DNA from: UBA6183 sp041302975
GTDB taxonomy: Bacteria; Bacteroidota; Bacteroidia; UKL13-3
NCBI GenBank assembly: GCA_041302975.1
Contig: JBFYQC010000202.1
Coordinates: 1-10,927 of the forward strand
DNA: 10,927 bases
Direction: 5' to 3'
The notes beneath the pieces were generated by a model that ran no database searches, was not told where the DNA came from, and worked only from the letters and a program-made list of their open reading frames with translations. Positions 6,647 through 10,927 of the stretch are shown piece after piece; position 1 is the first letter of the stretch; each line of letters opens with the position of its first letter. A program made the translations under genes and the position numbers.

Positions 6647-7957
6647 ATGACTTCCAATCCTGTTTCTATTTTTTGGCACCGCAGAGACCTTCGTTTAGAA
6701 GACAATGCCGGTTTGTATCAAGCACTTTTAAGTGGTTTACCTGTTTTACCCATCTTTATTTTTGATCAACACATTTTAGATAAACTCGAAAACAGATACG
6801 ATAAACGCGTTGATTTTATTCATCAACAACTTGCCGAAATTAAAAAACAGTTGAATGAATTGGACAGCGATTTATTGGTTTTTTACGGCACACCCGAAGA
6901 AGTTTGGCCAACAATTGTTAACCAGTACAACGTTAAAAAAGTATTCACCAATCACGATTACGAGTCTTATGCCAAAGAGCGTGATGCTTGGGTTACCAAC
7001 TTTTTTGCATCAAAACAAATTACTTTTAACACCTACAAAGACCAATGCATTTTTGAGTATGATGAGGTTTTAAAAGATGACGGAAAACCATACACCGTTT
7101 TTACGCCTTACAGTAAAAAATGGAAAGCTAAACTCAACGACTTTTACCTGCGCAGTTACCCCACCGAAAAATACTTTTCGGCTTTTTTAAGGGTTGATGA
7201 AAAACAGGATTTGATTTCTTTAAAGGCCATGAATTTTAACGCAACAGGTGCGGCTTTTCCATCAAAACAAACAGCACAAGGTATTATTAAAAACTACGAT
7301 AAAACCCGCGATTATCCTGCCATTTTAGGCACTTCGCGATTAGGTGTGCATTTTAGATTTGGTACTATAAGCATCAGAGAAAAAGCGCGTAAGGCAAAAG
7401 CATTAAACGAAACTTTTTTAAACGAGTTGATTTGGCGCGATTTCTACATGATGATTTTGGCAAACTTTCCACACGTGGCCAAAGGTGCTTTTAGGAAGGA
7501 ATACGAAAACATACAATGGGTTAACGATGAGCAAGAATTTGCGGCTTGGTGCGATGGCGTTACTGGTTACCCAATTGTAGATGCGGGTATGCGCGAATTA
7601 AACGCAACAGGCTATATGCATAACCGTGTACGCATGATTGTAGCCAGCTTTTTAACTAAACATTTATTAATTGATTGGCGTTGGGGCGAAGCTTATTTTG
7701 CCGAAAAACTATTGGATTTTGATTTGAGTGCCAACAACGGTGGATGGCAATGGGCGGCAGGTTGCGGTACGGATGCTGCGCCTTATTTCCGTGTATTTAA
7801 CCCACAGTTACAAACCGAAAAGTTTGATAAACAATTGCAATACATCAGAAGATGGGTGCCCGAATATGGTACGGCCAAACAAATACAACCTATTGTTGAC
7901 CATAACTTTGCCCGCAAACGTTGTTTGGAAGTTTACAAAGCCGCGTTAAGTAAATAG
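6647..7957 (+). CDS. phrB: Deoxyribodipyrimidine photolyase, class I type
   Basis: This enzyme uses blue light and FADH- to split UV-made cyclobutane pyrimidine dimers. It has 436 residues. The N-terminal antenna domain (about 4-130) starts IFWHRRDLRLEDN, and the FAD-binding domain covers about 225-430. By alignment with E. coli PhrB, Trp291, Trp344 and Trp367 match the electron-transfer triad W306/W359/W382. Asn363 matches N378 near flavin N5, and Glu260, Trp263 and Trp369 match the dimer-site residues E274, W277 and W384. These support a working CPD photolyase rather than a sensory cryptochrome; the antenna pigment cannot be told. The ATG lies 42 nt after rfaE2 with no terminator between. 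A strong terminator follows downstream at 8088-8115. Confidence 0.94.
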   Translation: MTSNPVSIFWHRRDLRLEDNAGLYQALLSGLPVLPIFIFDQHILDKLENRYDKRVDFIHQQLAEIKKQLNELDSDLLVFYGTPEEVWPTIVNQYNVKKVFTNHDYESYAKERDAWVTNFFASKQITFNTYKDQCIFEYDEVLKDDGKPYTVFTPYSKKWKAKLNDFYLRSYPTEKYFSAFLRVDEKQDLISLKAMNFNATGAAFPSKQTAQGIIKNYDKTRDYPAILGTSRLGVHFRFGTISIREKARKAKALNETFLNELIWRDFYMMILANFPHVAKGAFRKEYENIQWVNDEQEFAAWCDGVTGYPIVDAGMRELNATGYMHNRVRMIVASFLTKHLLIDWRWGEAYFAEKLLDFDLSANNGGWQWAAGCGTDAAPYFRVFNPQLQTEKFDKQLQYIRRWVPEYGTAKQIQPIVDHNFARKRCLEVYKAALSK

Positions 7958-7980
7958 CTTCACTTAAATTAGTTTATTAA

Positions 7981-7998
7981 ATACGAAAAATATCGTAT
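7981..7998. repeat. Inverted repeat ATACGA/TCGTAT after the photolyase gene
   Basis: Two perfect 6-bp arms flank a 6-nt AT-only loop, 23 nt after the photolyase stop. No T-run follows. It is the first of several inverted repeats in 7981-8115. Confidence 0.35.
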
Positions 7999-8015
7999 GG
8001 TTTGGCCGGTGGCTG

Positions 8016-8032
8016 TATGCTTTGTTTGCATA
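8016..8032. repeat. Inverted repeat TATGC/GCATA
   Basis: Two 5-bp arms flank a TTTGTTT loop in the photolyase 3' region. The stem is short and on its own could be chance. It is listed because it lies in line with three other inverted repeats. Confidence 0.25.
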
Positions 8033-8045
8033 AAACAATTGGCCT

Positions 8046-8076
8046 GTATAAAATCACCCCCTAATCCGTTTTATAC
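8046..8076. repeat. Perfect 8-bp inverted repeat GTATAAAA/TTTTATAC
   Basis: GTATAAAA at 8046-8053 and TTTTATAC at 8069-8076 flank a C-rich 15-nt loop. It lies just before the photolyase terminator. Possible roles are a transcript-end structure, a protein site or the remains of a small repeat element; none is proven. Confidence 0.4.
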
Positions 8077-8087
8077 CCCTTGTTTTG

Positions 8088-8115
8088 AAAAGCGACTCCT
8101 TGTGGGTCGTTTTTT
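8088..8115 (+). terminator. Intrinsic terminator of the panD-photolyase unit
   Basis: The stem pairs CGACTC (8093-8098) with GGGTCG (8104-8109), with one G-T pair, around a 5-nt loop. An A-rich run precedes it and six T follow at 8110-8115. It lies about 130 nt after the photolyase stop. The A-tract on the other side means it could also act on minus-strand transcripts. Confidence 0.75.
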
Positions 8116-8134
8116 GTTTGGGTTAATGAGCAAC

Positions 8135-8161
8135 AAAAAAGCGCACAGCTTCGCTGCGCGC
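8135..8161 (-). terminator. Intrinsic terminator of the four-helix membrane protein gene
   Basis: Read on the minus strand, GCGC-g-CAGC-GAA-GCTG-t-GCGC forms an eight-pair GC-rich stem with one internal mismatch and a tight GAA loop. Six T follow at 8140-8135. It begins 24 nt after the stop of the minus-strand gene at 8185. Its loop and flank resemble the very stable GCGAAGC hairpin. Confidence 0.8.
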
Positions 8162-8184
8162 CTTCCAAATATCTTTCCAATCTA

Positions 8185-8631
8185 CTACAAAGGCCACATA
8201 GCGGCTTTCCAAGGAATTCGAGATAATATCAATATAAAACCAATGCTAAAAAACACCAATGCCTTTTTGTGTTTAGCCATGGATTCTGTTTGTTTTTTGC
8301 TTAATGTTCTTCCAACCTGAATCAGTACAATAGCAATAATCATAGTACTAATGTGCTCCACGGCAACAAAACGCGAAGCAGGATCTTTCATAGCTGCTCC
8401 CATTCCGTTTGCCAATGCAGCATCAACATTTGGACTAATAAAATATAAAATCAAACCCAATAACAATTGCAAATGGCAAAAACCAACAAATAAAGCATGT
8501 GCCAAGTTCTCTTGTTTGGTAAAATCGCGTTTGTGTATAATACCCAAAACAGATTTTGTTATGGCGTACAAACCGCCTAATAATACTGCCCAACGCAAAA
8601 GGTTGTGCACCGTTAATAATGTTGCGTACAT
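8185..8631 (-). CDS. Four-helix membrane protein with conserved-looking histidines, possible b-type cytochrome
   Basis: The product has 148 residues and about four membrane helices, near 8-30, 44-66, 88-108 and 122-140. Histidines lie in or at the ends of these helices: His9 (VHNLLRW), His53 (FCHLQLLLG), His93 (VEHIST) and His121 (KHKKAL). This pattern recalls four-helix b-type cytochromes, where paired histidines hold haem. From memory, similar short proteins in Bacteroidota are often labelled hypothetical or cytochrome b, but I cannot confirm haem binding. The start is ATG, with a promoter candidate just upstream at 8642-8673 and its own terminator at 8135-8161. It therefore seems to be a single-gene unit, divergent from comEC and convergent with the photolyase gene. 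Confidence 0.8.
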   Translation of the reverse strand: MYATLLTVHNLLRWAVLLGGLYAITKSVLGIIHKRDFTKQENLAHALFVGFCHLQLLLGLILYFISPNVDAALANGMGAAMKDPASRFVAVEHISTMIIAIVLIQVGRTLSKKQTESMAKHKKALVFFSIGFILILSRIPWKAAMWPL

Positions 8632-8641
8632 AATTGTATGT

Positions 8642-8673
8642 TAAATTTAGTTTGCTAATTTAATCAGCCCAAA
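8642..8673 (-). promoter_or_regulatory. Candidate promoter of the four-helix membrane protein gene
   Basis: On the minus strand, TTTG (8673-8670) is followed after 20 nt by TAAATTTA (8649-8642). Both the -33 element and the spacing fit Bacteroidota promoters, and the -7 element misses TAnnTTTG only at the last base. It lies 10 nt upstream of the ATG, so the leader would be very short. Confidence 0.45.
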
Positions 8674-8756
8674 CCACATTTTTATTTTTAAATATTCCAC
8701 ATAAGTTTTAGTTTAGTACTTCCATTAAACATTAACCTAAAACTGTATAACCACTT

Positions 8757-10814
8757 ATGCAACACTCCTTTTGGCATAAGGTACCCATTGTGCGCATTCT
8801 ATTTGCATTTGCTGCAGGTGTTGGCACATCTATGTTTTACGCCATAAACCACTGGATATCTTTATCGTACTTTTTATTTTTTCTGGTTGCTTTTATTGTT
8901 TTGCCTCGCATTTTAAAGGCGTTTCAACAGCGTTGGTTTACCGGTTTTGCAGCCTTATTGATGTTTTATTTTGCCGGAATTCTTGTACATACTTATCAGA
9001 ATAACTTATTTCATAGCAGTCATTTTAGTTACATACCTCATGCAAAATTTTATTTGGTTAGGGTTGATGAAGAGCCTATTCAAAAATCGCATTCGTATAA
9101 AATGCGCGCTAAGGTTTTACAATGTACCGATACATCAAACCAAATAAAAACCACCACAGGTAATGTGTTAATTTACATTAGCAAAAACGAGTTAAAAAAC
9201 CTACCAAATTTTGGTGATGTGCTGTTACTAAATGCCAACGATGTTAGAGAAGTTCCTCCGCCTAAAAACCCATACGAGTTTGATTATAAAAGATACTTGG
9301 CATTTAACCACATTCACCATCAAACCTACTTAAAACAAACGCAACTGGTTTACGCCAACATTAACAAAGCCAACCCCATTTACAAAACGGTTTACGCCAT
9401 ACAACGCTATTTCAGAAAGGTGTTGCATACCTACGTCAAAACACCTTCAGAAATTGGTGTTGCACAAGCGTTGTTGTATGGTTTTGATGATGAGATTGAC
9501 GAAGAAACCATGAACGCTTATGCAAACACGGGAACATTGCATGTGCTAGCTGTTTCAGGCATGCATGTAGGCATTATTTTTTTAATTATTAACAAGCTGC
9601 TTTGGTTAATGGATAAGAACAAAAAAACACTGCTAGCCAAACGATTAATTATTGTGGTTTGCCTATGGGCTTATTCGGCATTGTGTGGTTTATCGCCAAG
9701 TATTTTGCGCGCCACGGTAATGTTTACGTTTATTATTACCGCCAAGGTTTTAGAGCGTAGAAGTAACATTTATAACACACTTGCTTCATCATGCCTTACC
9801 CTTTTAATTGTTGATGCAAATATGCTGGCAAATGTGGGTTTTCAGCTCAGCTACATGGCTGTTTTAGGTATTGTATTTATTCAACCCATGATGTACAAAT
9901 GGTATGTAGCACCCAATTGGTTTGTTGATCAAGTTTGGAAAATTACCACCGTATCTATTGCTGCACAAATTGCTACAAGCCCAATTGGCATTTTATATTT
10001 TCATCAGTTTCCCAATTGCTTTTTGTTTTCAAACCTGCTCATTATTCCTCTAACAACCGGTATTTTATATGGTTGTATTGGGCTGTTAGTGGTTTCAAAA
10101 ATATCTTTGTTGGCTACGTGGTTAGGTGTGGCAATTAAATACACTATTTTATTTACCAATAAATTAGTGATGTTGGTAGAAGACACGCCTTATGCCTACG
10201 TAAACGGACTACAAATAAGCATCTTCCAAAGCATTTTGTTGTACATATTATTTTTGTGTTTAATATTTTATTTCATGTATCAATACAAAAATTTACTGCG
10301 CCTAAGTTTAATGGCCCTACTGTATTTTGTGGCTATATTTGGGTTTGATGCCTATACGCAACACCATCAAAAAAAGTTGGTTGTGTATGGTATTAATCAA
10401 AGTAATGCCATACAATTGGTGCACGGCAATACATCAAAACTTTTATTAGATATTAACCTTCGTTACGACAAACAAAAATTCAAGTTCCATTTGCAACAAC
10501 ACATTTGGCAAATGGGAATAAAACAAATAGACACCTTAAACATAAGCAAACAATGGCAATTGATTAATTTTAATGGTAAACGTGTTTTAATTAGTGGTGA
10601 TGAGCATCATCCACAATCAACCCAAAATATTGATGTGTTTATTGTTAGAAACAAGCTTAAACCGAAAGTGCTGCAACAGATAAATGCCAAACAAGTACTG
10701 ATAAGTGGGAGTGTGAAAAAATACCATGCTGAAAAAATTAAAACCCATTGTTTACAACAAAATATTCCAGTGCACGATGTGCTGTATTCAGGCGCATTTC
10801 AATTATCATTGTAG
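8757..10814 (+). CDS. comEC: ComEC/Rec2-family DNA uptake channel protein
   Basis: ComEC carries single-stranded DNA across the inner membrane during natural transformation. The 685-residue protein starts with membrane helices (about 10-75), then a soluble DUF4131-like part (about 85-190). The multi-helix competence domain (about 225-520) contains the hallmark HVLAVSGMHVG at 262-272. The soluble C-terminus (about 540-685) aligns in position with the metallo-beta-lactamase-like domain. It shows no HxHxDH metal motif, and only GDEHHPQ, near 610-620, is histidine-rich. The length is like other Bacteroidota ComEC proteins. The ATG has no Shine-Dalgarno sequence. The crotonase gene starts 3 nt after the TAG stop, so the two are probably cotranscribed. 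No other competence gene is in view. Confidence 0.93.
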   Translation: MQHSFWHKVPIVRILFAFAAGVGTSMFYAINHWISLSYFLFFLVAFIVLPRILKAFQQRWFTGFAALLMFYFAGILVHTYQNNLFHSSHFSYIPHAKFYLVRVDEEPIQKSHSYKMRAKVLQCTDTSNQIKTTTGNVLIYISKNELKNLPNFGDVLLLNANDVREVPPPKNPYEFDYKRYLAFNHIHHQTYLKQTQLVYANINKANPIYKTVYAIQRYFRKVLHTYVKTPSEIGVAQALLYGFDDEIDEETMNAYANTGTLHVLAVSGMHVGIIFLIINKLLWLMDKNKKTLLAKRLIIVVCLWAYSALCGLSPSILRATVMFTFIITAKVLERRSNIYNTLASSCLTLLIVDANMLANVGFQLSYMAVLGIVFIQPMMYKWYVAPNWFVDQVWKITTVSIAAQIATSPIGILYFHQFPNCFLFSNLLIIPLTTGILYGCIGLLVVSKISLLATWLGVAIKYTILFTNKLVMLVEDTPYAYVNGLQISIFQSILLYILFLCLIFYFMYQYKNLLRLSLMALLYFVAIFGFDAYTQHHQKKLVVYGINQSNAIQLVHGNTSKLLLDINLRYDKQKFKFHLQQHIWQMGIKQIDTLNISKQWQLINFNGKRVLISGDEHHPQSTQNIDVFIVRNKLKPKVLQQINAKQVLISGSVKKYHAEKIKTHCLQQNIPVHDVLYSGAFQLSL

Positions 10815-10817
10815 CGC

Positions 10818-10927
10818 ATGAGTAATTTAGTACAATACGAAGTAAAAGACAGGGTTGGTTATATTATCTTGAATCGTCCCGAGAAACGCAATGCCTTAAG
10901 CTACGAAATGGTAAGTGAAATTAAACT
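10818..10927 (+). CDS. Enoyl-CoA hydratase/isomerase family protein (partial, cut by window end)
   Basis: The first 36 codons are seen. They read MSNLVQYEVKDRVGYIILNR and continue with PEKRNALS, the typical opening of the crotonase fold, in which the NRPEKRNAL loop helps bind CoA. The active-site region lies outside the window, so hydratase, isomerase and other crotonase reactions cannot be told apart. The ATG is 3 nt after the comEC stop, which implies one transcript. No functional tie to DNA uptake is evident. Confidence 0.85.
   Translation, partial: MSNLVQYEVKDRVGYIILNRPEKRNALSYEMVSEIK

Noticed and set aside
7997..8320. Open plus-strand frame of 107 codons after the photolyase gene
   Set aside because: It runs through two intrinsic terminators and into the antisense of the membrane protein gene. 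Its product resembles no family and has composition typical of non-coding sequence.
8351..8644. Open plus-strand frame opposite the four-helix membrane protein
   Set aside because: It is the reverse complement of a helix-rich coding gene that has its own promoter candidate and terminator; no recognisable domain.
1..10927. CRISPR array, tRNA, rRNA, insertion sequence or prophage
   Set aside because: No regularly spaced repeats, tRNA cloverleaf, transposase, integrase or terminal repeats were seen on either strand. Base and codon use look even across the window.

Overview
The window looks like ordinary chromosomal DNA from a Bacteroidota bacterium, most likely near Chitinophagales/Sphingobacteriales. 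It is AT-rich and genes have almost no purine-rich ribosome binding sites. Candidate promoters resemble the Bacteroidota -7 element TAnnTTTG. Many proteins match Bacteroidota forms, such as stand-alone RfaE2 and panD followed by a flippase-like membrane protein. The assignment is inferred from these traits; there is no rRNA or other marker to fix it.

Layout. Positions 1-235 are non-coding. From 236 to about 4350 all genes lie on the minus strand. Read in transcription order they are a LUD-domain (LutC-type) protein, LpxH-type lipid A metallophosphatase, a secreted propeller-like protein, release factor 1 (prfA) and a small serine esterase. Positions 4349-4759 form a divergent control region. 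From 4760 to 7957 the plus strand carries panD, a flippase-like membrane protein, rfaE2 and a class I photolyase. Positions 7958-8184 hold several inverted repeats and two facing terminators. A four-helix membrane protein with helix histidines is on the minus strand at 8185-8631. Divergent from it, comEC runs from 8757 to 10814 and is followed after 3 nt by a crotonase gene cut by the window end.

How the genes relate. Two genes serve lipopolysaccharide: LpxH (lipid A) and RfaE2 (ADP-heptose for the core). The flippase-like protein may belong to envelope traffic. PanD makes beta-alanine for pantothenate and CoA, RF1 ends translation at UAA/UAG, photolyase repairs UV damage, and ComEC is the DNA uptake channel. 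I see no mobile element, CRISPR array, toxin-antitoxin or defence system.

The points most worth a second look are small. A 17-codon reading frame exactly bridges the LUD and lpxH genes. At least three tightly packed genes use TTG starts. The LUD start is questioned by an overlapping promoter-like element. ComEC ends in a domain without metallo-beta-lactamase ligands. A haem-like four-helix protein is unassigned. The photolyase 3' region contains a run of inverted repeats. I did not find convincing evidence of a new multi-gene system.
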